Assembly: GCA_020354125.1 (NCBI GenBank) | Contig: CP070643.1 | Coordinates: 1,692,317 to 1,756,316, forward strand | Length of the DNA stretch: 64,000 nucleotides | Direction of reading: 5' to 3' | Source: Betaproteobacteria bacterium | GTDB taxonomy: Bacteria; Pseudomonadota; Gammaproteobacteria; Burkholderiales; Eutrophovitaceae | Shown here: piece by piece, positions 7,597-16,900 of the stretch | How the letters are laid out: every line of letters begins with the position of its first letter | How positions within the stretch are numbered: position 1 is the first letter of the stretch | Program-made: the position numbers and the translations under genes | The notes under the pieces: generated by a model | What the model saw: only the letters and a program-made list of their open reading frames with translations | Databases searched by the model: none | Told to the model about the DNA's origin: nothing

Positions 7597-8067
7597 GTGT
7601 CTGAGCAGCCGGAAGTCGAGGTCGTAATCGAAATTCCAAAAGGCAGTTTCCTCAAGCGCGGCTCGACCGGCCATATCGATTTTGTTTCACCGCTGCCGTG
7701 CCCATTCAACTACGGCTCAGTACCGACCCACCTTGGCTTGGAAGGTGACTTGCTCGATGCCGTTGTTCTTGGTCCGCGACTACCATTAGGAACACGTTTG
7801 CGGGTCAAGGCCTGGGGCGCTGTGACGCTCACGGACCGAGGCATGAGCGACGACAAGCTGATTTGCAGCACTGAGCCATTGCGAGCTGCTGAACGCCAGA
7901 ACGTATTGCGTTTCTTCCGCTTTTATGCCCGCTGCAAAGGTCTGCTGAATATGTTACGCGGGCGTCCGGGACGTAACGCCTGCGATGGGTGGCACGATGC
8001 CGAATTTGCGTTATCCAGGGCGAAGCCACGCGATGATCCGTGGCGAGGTCCACCTGTGGGTTTCTGA
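7597..8067 (+). CDS. inorganic pyrophosphatase-like protein, divergent
   Basis: The 156-residue product resembles family I soluble pyrophosphatases: EIPKGSFLKRG near the start, PCPFNYGSVP, GDLLDAVVLGPRL, and DDKLIC in the middle. The family signature D-x-D-P-x-D is altered here to E-G-D-L-L-D, losing one metal-binding Asp and the Pro. The remaining Asp residues and the Lys of DDK are kept. I start at the GTG at 7597; a TTG at 7579 would add six residues. It may hydrolyse pyrophosphate or have drifted to another role. It is monocistronic and lies just after the tRNA-like gene. Confidence 0.6.
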   Translation: MSEQPEVEVVIEIPKGSFLKRGSTGHIDFVSPLPCPFNYGSVPTHLGLEGDLLDAVVLGPRLPLGTRLRVKAWGAVTLTDRGMSDDKLICSTEPLRAAERQNVLRFFRFYARCKGLLNMLRGRPGRNACDGWHDAEFALSRAKPRDDPWRGPPVGF

Positions 8068-8115
8068 CGAAACCAGTTTGTACGCAAATGGACCCGCCCT
8101 CCATCTTCTGAGAGG

Positions 8116-8496
8116 CTATCGTGCCGGGTATTCCTTGGAAATCAGTTTGCCGATGGTTGAATCAGCACGTACTGGCTCGACGAAAGCGATGGACGTGACA
8201 GGGAAGATCATGTGGTCAGCGCCGTTTGCGCCATCAGTTCGTTTAGTGATGACATAACGCATCTCGCCCGTCTTCGGGTCAGACTCCTGCTGGACAGAAA
8301 ACGCGCCGCGCAATACGGGGTGGTCGGAACCAAGGTGGTCTATCCTCCCGTAGTACACGCTACCGTTCGTAAGCGTCACTGCCTGATAGGACGTCGTGAG
8401 AAGCGGCCTGTGAAAGCGCCGATAGTTCTGGTGTGCGGTAACGATGAGTATAGCAACAACTGCTAATCCGATTCCTGCAATAATGACTTCTTTCAT
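8116..8496 (-). CDS. membrane-anchored hypothetical protein
   Basis: The 126-residue product has one N-terminal membrane helix (KEVIIAGIGLAVVAILIVTA), then an extracytoplasmic domain with TNGSVYYGRIDHLGSDHPVL and VEPVRADSTIGKLI. This pattern recalls a conserved uncharacterised family found across several phyla, but I have no name for it. It converges with the pyrophosphatase-like gene. Location is the inner membrane facing the periplasm; the role is unknown. Confidence 0.5.
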   Translation of the reverse strand: MKEVIIAGIGLAVVAILIVTAHQNYRRFHRPLLTTSYQAVTLTNGSVYYGRIDHLGSDHPVLRGAFSVQQESDPKTGEMRYVITKRTDGANGADHMIFPVTSIAFVEPVRADSTIGKLISKEYPAR

Positions 8497-8546
8497 GTCT
8501 TTGAGACCTCAATACTTGAATAGACCGGCACCAAGGATGGTGTTTT

Positions 8547-8870
8547 TTGGGGCCCCATAGGATTGCTCCCCCCGGCGCGGTCTTCGGCTTCTTAGCACTC
8601 GGGCCCGTTGCCCGACCGCATTGGCGAGTCTATGAGACTATCATCTTGGCGCTACACGTCGGCCATTACAGGCCACGCTATGGTGATGTGCCGATTATTG
8701 AATCGCTGGAACTGCTGGCGACCGAGAAGATCAACGATGAAATGGTGGTTAGCCTGGTCGCAGGCTTTGAAGCGCTAAAGGCGTTTGATCGCTGCAAGGG
8801 GTGGACTGACAGCCTAAAGACACACGCCGAAGAACTTCGAGTGCGAACACAGGACCCTCAAGCGGTATAG
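8547..8870 (+). CDS. doubtful hypothetical protein or gene fragment
   Basis: The frame is open for 107 codons from a TTG. The second half (YGDVPIIESLELLATEKIND and on) looks protein-like, while the first 25 residues do not. No ATG or ribosome-binding site supports the start. It is probably a 3' fragment of a lost gene, or chance. Confidence 0.25.
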   Translation: MGPHRIAPPGAVFGFLALGPVARPHWRVYETIILALHVGHYRPRYGDVPIIESLELLATEKINDEMVVSLVAGFEALKAFDRCKGWTDSLKTHAEELRVRTQDPQAV

Positions 8871-9619
8871 ATCTCACCCGGCTTCATCATGGCCGGTGTG
8901 TTTAGATGTAAGCCGTTGTACATTGAGAAAATGTCAGCACCTTTGGCGCTTCTCCGGCACGTCGGTGCTCTACTTCGTATCGCTCAGAAATCAGGTGTAG
9001 GCCGCTCTCCAGCAAGCCAAGTTTCGTCGCCCTTATCTCCGGCATCGGTTAGCCCTGTGGAGTGAAGTGGACCTAGGCTCGTATCTCGCAGTTTCTTGGT
9101 GATCGGTAAGCGATAGCGGAATATCCACGTCTTGCTGTCCGATTTTGTGACCTAGAGAAAGAGCCAGCCGCCATCGGGGTAGAGGCCGGGCTGGTTGCTA
9201 TGGTTCGCGATGGAGGTCTGTTGGGGTGTCTGCCCATATTCCTTCCCATACAAAGTGATTGGATTGTCGTGAATGGTTACGCACAGTCTCCGACTGCCAG
9301 TCTGGAGTTATTACTAAAGATCAATGGGTTAACAGGTAAATCCTGGACGGCATCGGACTGCGCTTGACACCTCATGTAATGACACCCTTTACGTGAAAAG
9401 AATCGTCCTACGAGGCAGTTCTCTCTCATTGGTGTCTCAATGTGTCGGCCAAGGTGCCGTAAACGCAACCGCCCGTTGATGCGTTTTGCGAAGAGACAAC
9501 TTCGTCACACCTGGCAAGTCTCCGAGCCGAGCGTTAGGTGACGGTTTCGTGTCGCAACACGGGGTATCGGCGAAGCGGGTAGAATTCGGTTACTTCGATC
9601 ACATACACACGGAGAAATT
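8871..9619. other. gene-free stretch of about 750 bases
   Basis: No frame here reads like a protein on either strand; the longest is a 63-codon minus-strand frame without recognisable features. Just after the upstream frame, a weak CACCCGGC/GCCGGTG hairpin occurs near 8875-8900. TAGAAT at 9590-9595 could be the -10 element for the SYLF gene. The stretch is probably the decayed edge of the accessory region. Confidence 0.5.
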
Positions 9620-10192
9620 GTGAGACATCTGAGATTGCTCGTTGCGCTGGTTGCTTCATTCGTTGCGTTCTCGCCGCTGCATGCCGCGGAGGACTACAGC
9701 GGGACCATCAAGATTTTCAAGACCTCACCGGTGGTGAAGCCGTACTTTGACACTGCCTATGGCTATGCGGTGTTTCCGACCATCGGTAAAGGCGCGGTCG
9801 GGATCGGGGGTGCCCACGGCAAAGGGCAGGTCTATCGCGGCAACAAAGTGACCGGCTACACTTCGATGACTCAGCTAACCATTGGCTTTCAACTTGGCGG
9901 CCAAGCCTATACTCAGATCATCTTCTTTGAGGACAAGCGCGCCTATGACACGTTCACCAGCGGCAATTTCGAGTTCGGCGCGCAGGCTACGGCTGTGGCG
10001 ATTACCGCTGGTGCGACGGCACAGGCTGGCACAGGTGGCGGTGGCGCCAGTGCCACGGCTGGCGGCGGCCAGGCAGGCAAGCAGGAAAGTTCCTATAGCA
10101 ATGGCATGGCGATATTCACCTACGTCAAGGGCGGCCTTATGTACGAGGCGTCACTGGGCGGTCAGAAATTCAACTTCAAGCCAGCTAACTAA
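9620..10192 (+). CDS. SYLF/YSC84-domain lipid-binding protein, exported
   Basis: The 190-residue product starts at GTG 9620 after CACGGAGAAA and has a signal peptide (LRLLVALVASFVAFSPLHAA). The mature part matches the YSC84/SYLF fold: AYGYAVFPTIGKGAVGIGGA near the start, then YRGNKVTGYTSMTQLTIGFQ, QIIFFEDKRAYDTF, and a C-terminal GLMYEASLGGQKF. A Gly/Ala-rich linker interrupts the domain near residues 128-155. Bacterial members are small outer-membrane or periplasmic proteins thought to bind lipids; no specific role is known. It is a single gene closed by its own terminator. Confidence 0.8.
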   Translation: MRHLRLLVALVASFVAFSPLHAAEDYSGTIKIFKTSPVVKPYFDTAYGYAVFPTIGKGAVGIGGAHGKGQVYRGNKVTGYTSMTQLTIGFQLGGQAYTQIIFFEDKRAYDTFTSGNFEFGAQATAVAITAGATAQAGTGGGGASATAGGGQAGKQESSYSNGMAIFTYVKGGLMYEASLGGQKFNFKPAN

Positions 10193-10223
10193 TACAGTCC
10201 GGACAAACTAAGCATCACCGTGG

Positions 10224-10260
10224 CGCCGTTGCCTTTCATTAGGCAGCGGCGTTTTCTTTT
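10224..10260 (+). terminator. Rho-independent terminator of the SYLF gene
   Basis: GCCGTTGCC pairs with GGCAGCGGC around loop TTTCATTA (one G-T pair), followed by GTTTTCTTTT. It lies about 30 bases after the stop codon. Confidence 0.8.
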
Positions 10261-10694
10261 GCCCGCGTGCTCCCTTTCTAACGGTTGATCATTTCGGCCG
10301 GACGGTTATTGAGTTTGCTCGCGGTTTGACGCCGGTATTTTTCTGCACCGGTATTTCGTTTGCAGCGGAGCGTTATATGGCCAATGTAGACCGGCGTCTT
10401 CTCATCGGCGCGGGGGCGTTCGCCCCCTGTTAGCGAGTAATTGGACGGGCACATTGTTGACGCGCACCATCATCCGAACTCAGAGAATCGTGTGATCATT
10501 TAAGGTACTTCGGCCCGCTTTTCATACTGTAGGAATTGATCTTAAAGGCATTTAAACGCCAGCCTACATTCTTAATGGAAGTGTCTCCATTAAGCGACTG
10601 TCAGGAAATGACGACAATGCGTTGGACCGGACAATCGCTCTCAAGAAAGGTCAGCGCTTGAACCGGAAGAAATCACATGAACTTGGGGTAGAAG
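10261..10694. promoter_or_regulatory. upstream region of flhD with a palindrome
   Basis: No gene is seen. CTTAATGGA and TCCATTAAG form a perfect 9-bp inverted repeat (10571-10594), loop AGTGTC, about 100 bases before flhD. There is no T-tract after it, so an operator or mRNA structure is more likely than a terminator. Long, complex leaders are usual for flhDC, the flagellar master operon, but no known site was identified. Confidence 0.35.
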
Positions 10695-11012
10695 ATGAAT
10701 CAGGAACAATTGCTCGAACAAATTCGCGAAGCGAATCTGAACTACTTGCTGCTTGCCCAGCATCTAATTCGCCAGGACCGCGACGCCGCTGTTTATCGCC
10801 TTGGCGTCGATGAGGAACTGGCCGATCTGATCGACAAACTCACACCGGCGCAGCTAATGCGCATCGCATCATCCAACACGCTGCTTTGTCGTTTCCGCTT
10901 TGATGACCGCGTCATACTCGACTTGCTGGTTGCCAAGGGCGAGAAGCGCGCAATCTCGAGCGCACACGCTGCCATTCTGATGGCGCAGCAGCCGGCAGAA
11001 ACGCTGGCCTGA
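10695..11012 (+). CDS. flhD: flagellar master regulator subunit FlhD
   Basis: The 105-residue product matches FlhD: MNQEQLLEQIREANLNYLLL, then AQHLIRQDRDAAVYRLGVDE and LADLIDKLTPAQLMRIASSN. FlhD forms a complex with FlhC (FlhD4C2) that activates class 2 flagellar promoters together with sigma 70. The length is normal. The ATG is preceded by GGGGTAGAAG. It is followed 32 bases later by flhC, which is truncated, so the classical activator cannot form from this locus. FlhD alone is not known to activate flagellar genes. No other flagellar gene is in the window. Confidence 0.9.
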   Translation: MNQEQLLEQIREANLNYLLLAQHLIRQDRDAAVYRLGVDEELADLIDKLTPAQLMRIASSNTLLCRFRFDDRVILDLLVAKGEKRAISSAHAAILMAQQPAETLA

Positions 11013-11044
11013 TTCTGCAGTAGCAAACCGAAAGCAGGTAACAA

Positions 11045-11266
11045 GTGGCCAAGAAAAGTGTGGTGGGCGAAGCCCGCCAGATACAAATGGCGATCGAGCT
11101 CATCAACCTCGGTGCGCGCTTGCAGGTCCTGGAGGCTGAAACTACGCTGAGCAGAGAACGTCTGCTGCGCCTCTACAAGGAAGTCAAAGGCGTTTCCCCG
11201 CCGACGGCCGACGAGCACCGGTTCAAATCAATACGGGCGCAAGCCCGGATCAAGGTCGCGCAGTAG
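11045..11266 (+). pseudogene. flhC: flhC truncated to its N-terminal third
   Basis: The frame starts at GTG 11045 with [20 protein letters not shown] and [20 protein letters not shown], a typical FlhC N-terminus. Homology ends after [11 protein letters not shown]. The remaining 18 or so residues ([18 protein letters not shown]) are encoded by a repeat shared with 42295-42364. Normal FlhC is about 190 residues and carries a zinc-binding Cys cluster in its C-terminal half; here there are 73 residues and no Cys cluster. Loss of function is therefore expected. The start and the N-terminal third are otherwise well preserved, which suggests a fairly recent event. Confidence 0.8.
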
Positions 11267-11280
11267 TTTTTCAACAGCCT
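11210..11280. repeat. partial copy of the dispersed repeat element at 42.3 kb
   Basis: The sequence from GACGAGCACCGGTTC to TTTTTCAACAGCCT matches the reverse complement of 42295-42364 over about 70 bases with scattered differences. It ends in AACAGCCT, the terminal motif of that element, one base before the stop codon of the convergent response regulator gene. It supplies the artificial 3' end of flhC. Confidence 0.8.
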
Positions 11281-11281
11281 T

Positions 11282-11917
11282 CTACGTTACTAGGCCGTTC
11301 TTGACTGCATACTGGGCGATTTCAACATTGTTCTTGAGGTGCATTTTTTCCAGGACGCGACTGCGGTAGACGCTCACCGTTTTCGGTGACAGCGACAAAG
11401 ACGTGGCCATTTCGGACAGCGATTTGCCCGAAGCAATCATGATGAAGGTCTGGTATTCGCGGTCTGACAAGAGCTCGTGAACGGGGCGCGTGTCGTTACC
11501 GTCACCGACCATGCGTGCCAGTTCCTCGCCCAGAGACGGGCTGATGTACTTGCGACCCGATGCAACCTGTCTGACCGCAGTGACCAGTTGCGACGCCGCA
11601 CTTTGCTTGGTCAGGTAACCTGCTGCGCCGGCTTTGATGGCACGTACCCCGAACTCGTCCTCGGCATGCGTGGTCAGCATGAGAACTGCGACGGTGGGCC
11701 ATTCGCGTCGAATCTGTTTCAACGTCTCGATGCCATTCTTGTCGGGCAGCGAAATGTCGAGCAATACCACGTCGAAAGCGTTATCGCGTAATTCGCGTAT
11801 TGCTTGTGCGCTGCTTTCCGCCTCGCCCTCGACTCGGATATCGTCGGTTTCGGATACGATTTGTCGAAGACCATGCCTGACAATGGCGTGGTCGTCTGCG
11901 ATCAAGACCTTGGTCAA
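11282..11917 (-). CDS. NarL/FixJ-type response regulator
   Basis: The 211-residue product has an N-terminal receiver domain (residues 1-120; acidic pair in LIADDHA, phospho-acceptor Asp in VVLLDISLP, Lys in YLTKQ) and a C-terminal LuxR-type helix-turn-helix (about 147-205; LSDREYQTFIMIASGKSLSE, SLSPKTVSVYRSRVLEKM). It is a DNA-binding transcription regulator activated by phosphorylation. The start overlaps the stop of the upstream receiver-PAS-kinase gene by 4 bases, so the two are translationally coupled and that kinase is the likely partner. Targets are unknown. The gene ends one base from the repeat that truncates flhC. Confidence 0.85.
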   Translation of the reverse strand: MTKVLIADDHAIVRHGLRQIVSETDDIRVEGEAESSAQAIRELRDNAFDVVLLDISLPDKNGIETLKQIRREWPTVAVLMLTTHAEDEFGVRAIKAGAAGYLTKQSAASQLVTAVRQVASGRKYISPSLGEELARMVGDGNDTRPVHELLSDREYQTFIMIASGKSLSEMATSLSLSPKTVSVYRSRVLEKMHLKNNVEIAQYAVKNGLVT

Positions 11918-13467
11918 GATACCTTCCTCACTGGATCAGAATTGTCTTGGAAACCCGCTTCGAGCGGCTGCGTCTCGTCCACTTTGCTGCCAGGCAACGG
12001 GATGTTAACTTCAATACGGGTGCCGTTTCCCGGCCCCGAGTCAAGGATGAATTGTCCGTGCAGTGTATCGACCCGCTCGCGCATGCCGCGCAGACCAAAC
12101 GAGCCCTCTTTTGCGGCGGCGCTGAGGTCCATACCGCATCCGTTATCCTGAATGATCAGGGTGACGACGTCGCCATCTGAAACAAGTTCAACCGAAACCA
12201 TGCTCGCTTGCGCGTGGCGCGCGACGTTGGTCAGTGTCTCCTGAAACACGCGAAACAGCGCGGTGGAGACTTTCGGAGCGAGCTCGATCTCGTCGTTTGG
12301 GCAAGCTACATCGAGGTCGATACCGGTCCGCGCGGCAAACTCCTTTGCCTGCCACTCGACTGCGGCGATCAGACCGTGATCGAGGACCACAGGCCGAAGC
12401 CGTCTTGACAAACTCCGCGCCGAATCGATTGCGTGGTCGAGCAACGCGTCAGCGTTATTGACTTTCCCGAGCATGTCTGTGGCGTCGCCCGGCAGGCGTT
12501 TGCGTAGCCACTCCAGGTCGATCTTGGCTGCAGTCAATGTTCCGCCAAGATCATCGTGGATCTCGCGCGCAATGTGCGCCCGTTCGTCTTCGCGCACGGT
12601 GTCGACATGGGCCGAGAGCTGCCTTAGCTGCTCGCGCGAGCGGCGCAGCCGTTCTTCGGCAAGCTTGCTTTCGGTGATGTTGTTAACGATGCCCTCCGAC
12701 ATCACCACACCGTCGTTCAGGCGGCGAGCCGTGGCCCGCAGGTTGACCCATTTGATTTCCTTGTCCTCACCTACCCTGATCCGTCCTTCCCAGTTTCTCG
12801 CCGTGCCCGACCTGTGCGATTCAATTCGCGCTTGCAAGAAGGATTCCCGATCATCCGGGTGAACCATGTCAGCCATGGTTCCGGGCTGTTCGATCAAAAC
12901 CGATGGCAGCACGCCGTAGACTGCCATTGCTCCCTCGCTTGCATACAGTATCTCGGCGCTGCCGTCGGCTTTGAGTCTGGATTGAAACACCATGCCCGGG
13001 ATATTCGTGGCCAACGACTTGAAGCGCGTCTCGCTCTCGCGTAGTGCAGCGATCGCCTCACTTCGCTCGCGGCGCGCCGCCACTTCGCGCAGACTGCGTT
13101 CCGCGGCCGGTGCGAGGCGTGACAGGCTTTGCTTGATGATGAAGTCACTGGCACCAGCTTTCATCAGCGCGACTGCCGCTTCCTCGCCAATCGCACCGGA
13201 TACCACGATGCACGGAATGTCCGGGTTGGTCTCGTTGACGATGGCCAGCGCGTTGACGGCATCGAAGTCGGGCATGCTGATATCGGTGATCACCAGATCC
13301 CATGGCCCGTTTTGCAAGGCGTGCCGCAATCCTTCAGCCGTGTCAACGCGCGTAGCACTGAGCTGATAGCCCGCGGCGATGAACTCCTCATTGATGAGCA
13401 GTGCGTCGTCTTCGGAATCTTCGACGTGCAGCAGTCTCAGCGTTTTTGGTGTGCCAGCGTCAGACAA
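11914..13467 (-). CDS. receiver-PAS-histidine kinase (HisKA_3 type)
   Basis: The 517-residue product has a receiver domain at residues 8-130 (LLHVEDSEDDA, LVITDISMP, IIKQ), a PAS domain at about 145-270, a HisKA_3 dimerisation segment with the phospho-acceptor His in IAREIHDDLGG, and a HATPase with NVARHA and DNGCGMDL near 400-500. No membrane segment is seen, so it is cytosolic. HisKA_3 kinases typically pair with NarL-type regulators, and one follows in overlap. The N-terminal receiver suggests that it takes phosphate from the large kinase upstream, giving a phosphorelay. The start overlaps the preceding receiver gene by 8 bases. Confidence 0.85.
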   Translation of the reverse strand: MSDAGTPKTLRLLHVEDSEDDALLINEEFIAAGYQLSATRVDTAEGLRHALQNGPWDLVITDISMPDFDAVNALAIVNETNPDIPCIVVSGAIGEEAAVALMKAGASDFIIKQSLSRLAPAAERSLREVAARRERSEAIAALRESETRFKSLATNIPGMVFQSRLKADGSAEILYASEGAMAVYGVLPSVLIEQPGTMADMVHPDDRESFLQARIESHRSGTARNWEGRIRVGEDKEIKWVNLRATARRLNDGVVMSEGIVNNITESKLAEERLRRSREQLRQLSAHVDTVREDERAHIAREIHDDLGGTLTAAKIDLEWLRKRLPGDATDMLGKVNNADALLDHAIDSARSLSRRLRPVVLDHGLIAAVEWQAKEFAARTGIDLDVACPNDEIELAPKVSTALFRVFQETLTNVARHAQASMVSVELVSDGDVVTLIIQDNGCGMDLSAAAKEGSFGLRGMRERVDTLHGQFILDSGPGNGTRIEVNIPLPGSKVDETQPLEAGFQDNSDPVRKVS

Positions 13468-13912
13468 TGGTTGAAGGCGTCTCGTTCAGTGTAAGCCAGT
13501 AGCTCTTGATCTCACCGGCGACCTCGACAAAACGTTCGAAGTTGACCGGCTTGCGGATATAGCCGTTTGCACCCAGTTGGTACGATTTAATGATGTCGGA
13601 CTCTTCCGATGAACTGCTCAGCATGATCACCGGCACGAAACGCGTAAAGGAGTTGGCACGCACCGCTTCCAGCACGTGAAACCCGTCGCTGCCCGGTAAC
13701 TTGATATCGAGCAGAATCAGGTCGGGTCGGTGCGGAAATGCCCCGTCGCTTGGCTCCTGTTCCCATTTGCTCAGTTGCTCCAGCGCCTGTTCCGCGTCTT
13801 CACATGCCACTACGCTTTCGAGCAGCCCAACTTCCTCGAATGCCAGCATTGCAAGCTCGCGGCCGTCTGGATTGTCCTCGACCAGCAGGACCGTAGTCGT
13901 CTCGCTTTTCAT
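13460..13912 (-). CDS. single-domain response regulator (Rcp1-like)
   Basis: The 150 residues form one receiver domain: VLLVEDNPDGRE, phospho-acceptor in LILLDIKLPGSDG, switch residues in VIMLSSSSEESD, Lys in YIRKPVNF. There is no output domain. Proteins of this type usually sit beside phytochrome-like or multi-PAS kinases and shuttle phosphate. It starts 9 bases after the stop of the large kinase gene and overlaps the next gene by 8 bases, so the locus reads kinase, receiver, receiver-kinase, regulator. Confidence 0.85.
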   Translation of the reverse strand: MKSETTTVLLVEDNPDGRELAMLAFEEVGLLESVVACEDAEQALEQLSKWEQEPSDGAFPHRPDLILLDIKLPGSDGFHVLEAVRANSFTRFVPVIMLSSSSEESDIIKSYQLGANGYIRKPVNFERFVEVAGEIKSYWLTLNETPSTIV

Positions 13913-13921
13913 AATAGTTGG

Positions 13922-16900
13922 TCATTCTGTTTGTGTGATTATGGTGAACTGTGCCCCATCCCCAACGAGACCTTTGGCAGCTAACCTCCAGCCATGCAGG
14001 TGCGCAATTCGCTGCACAATTGCTAACCCGATTCCGGTCCCCTCGAAGTCGGTCTCACGGTGCAAACGTTGGAACACGCCAAACAGTTTATCAGCGTAGC
14101 GCATGTCAAACCCGGCTCCGTTGTCCGAGATGTAGAAGCTGCCTGGCGGGGCGTTGTCGGCGGGGCCAATCTCGATCCACGGCGCGTCGGTGTTGCGGGT
14201 GAACTTGCAGGCGTTACTGATCAGGTTCTCAACAACGATCTTTAGTAATCGTGGATCGGCTTCAATCGACATTCCCGGCGACACGGTGAAAGTGCCACGG
14301 CAGTTATTTCGCGCCTTGCAATCGCCATAGACTTCCTCGCACATTTCGCTGACGTTCACGGTACGCGTGTTGACCTCGGCTCGCGAAATCCGTGACAGCT
14401 TCAGCATGTCATCGATCAACTCACCCATGCGTGATGTCGCCCGCACAATGCGCTTCAGGTAGTCACGCCCGGACTCGTCGAGATCTTCCGTGTAACGGTT
14501 TGAAATGATTCGGCTAAATCCTTCGATTGTGCGAAGTGGTGCACGCAGGTCGTGCGAGACGGAGTAACTGAATGCCTCGAGTTCACGGTTCGCCACGGCC
14601 AACTGCGCGGTGCGCTCTTCAACGCGGTTCTCAAGCGTCGCGTTAATCAGCCGCACCTGTTCCTCGGCGCGCTTCTTGTCCGTGATGTCGCTGGCGAGTA
14701 GATAGAAGCCGTTGATTTTCCTGTTGTCGCTGCCGTCGGGAACGAGGTTGATATCAAAGTGACGGATTTCCGCGCCAATCCCGATGCGTGCCTCGGTGCG
14801 CGCCGGCTTGCCTGCCAGTACCGATACGAGGGAGCCTGACAGCGCGCCATAAGTTGTCTCGCCAATGAGCTCACGCAAATGTCGTGGCGTGTCAGATGTT
14901 CCGGAATCAGCCGACAGCTGCACCAGGCCGGCATTGGCGAACTGACATCGAGCATATTGATCGAAATAACCGATCAGGGCCGGTACGTTATCTGTAATCA
15001 GTCGCAGCATTGACTCACTGTCGCGCAATGCTTGTTCCTGCTCGCGGCGTTCGGTGATGTCCGAGAACGTTGCGACGTAGTGGCTGGTGCGATTACTTGA
15101 GCTCTTGACAGCACTGTAAGTCAGTCGGGCCCAATAGCGTTCGCCATTCTTGCGCGCACCCCAAATATCACCTTGCCAGTAACCACGTTCTTTCAATCCT
15201 GCGCGCAAGGACTTCAGGAACGTCTCGTCGTGCCGTCCGCGCCGGAGCAAATAGGGCGTCTTGCCGATGACTTCCTTGGCGCTGAAACCGGTTATTTCGG
15301 AGAAGGCGCGGTTGACCATCAGAATCAGGTTGGCCGAATCGGTAACCATGATCGCATCGTGGGTGCTGCCGAACACCTCCGAGACCAGGCGTGTCTGTTC
15401 CTTGGCGCGGCTGCGGTCGAGCACCATTTCGGTCAGGTGTGTGGCGCGTTCCAGCAACTCCATTTCCGACTCATCTGACACACGCGCATCGGGGAAGAAG
15501 ACCGACATCGTGCCCAACGTTTGACCAGTGTGATCCTCGAGCGGTGCGGACCAGCAAGTCCGCAAACCTTGCGACAGCGCGACATCGCGGACCCGTTCCC
15601 AACGCGGCTCTTGTTCGATGTTCTCAACGTAAACCGGCCTGCCGCGCAGCATGCCAGCGGGTGACGTGCCGTAAGTTTTCCGCGGTGCCATGTCCCGAAC
15701 GACAGCCAGGTAATCCGGTGGCAGACTGGGCGCTGTGCCGATCTCCAGATGTTGCTCATCGGAGCCAACCAGCCACACGCTATAAAGTCCGCCGTTCGAA
15801 ATAGACTCCAGGCCGATGCAAAGGGTCGCGAGAATCTGATTGACTTCGGCGTCGACCGCGAGCATTTCCAACACCCGCTTCTCAATGCCTAGTATCTGCT
15901 GGCTGCGCTTGAGCACCGTGATATCGTCGAATGAAACCAGTACCCGCGCACCGTGGTCGCTGGGAATGCCGACCACATGCACCAGCATCCAGCGACGGTT
16001 GGTGGCTTGAATCGACAGGTACTCGAGGGAGGATCGGCTGCGCCGGCCGCTGAGGACTTCACGCACACCGTCGATCAGGGCCTGTGCCGAGGGGTCGCTG
16101 GGCGATTGGTCGAAGACGCGGATGAAGTCGACGTGCGCGGTAACGAGGCTACGGGCTTCGGGAGCCGGGTCTCGGCGAAAGAAATCCTCGCAGGCGCGGT
16201 TGGCGGCGATGACCATGCCGTCTTTGTCGAGGACGCACACGCCACCGTCCATGGCATCGAGCATTTCGCGCCACAGCCTTTCCGATGTTGCCGTCGCGTG
16301 TTCTGCGCTTACCCGCTCGGTGACGTCTTGAGTGACACCACGAAGTTTTTGTGGTTCGCCTTTGGCGTCGCGCACTAACTCAATGCGCTCGTGCAAGTTG
16401 CGCACCTTGCCACGGCTGAGTTCGATACGGTAATCGAGCGAGAGTGTGTCGTCGTAGCGCCCGGTGCTCAGTGCCGTGATTGCAGTGCGCACGGTGGCCC
16501 GGTCTTCAGGGCAGACGTTGTCGAGAAACTCCTTGAACGTCATGCCTTGATGGTTCTGCGGTAAACCGAAGATGCGGTTCTCTTCGTCGGAGTTCCAGAT
16601 TCCGTCGCCGCTGAGCGTGCGCTCGAAATTACCTACGTGGGCAATGCGCTGGGCCAGTTGCAGCCGCTGGCGTTCGAGCTCCAGAGCGCGCTGCGTTTCC
16701 TTGTTAGACGTGATGTCGCTACAGGTGAGCACGAAATACATCGCCAAACCGGTTTCATCGCGCACCAGCGATTGGGTCGTGGCCAGCCACGCCTGCTCAC
16801 CGGTCTTGCGCTGAACGCGAACCTCGGCGACATCATTGGTGATTTCGTGGGACATCATGCGCGCGTAACTGGCGCGCACCAGACCTTCGTCTTCCATTGC

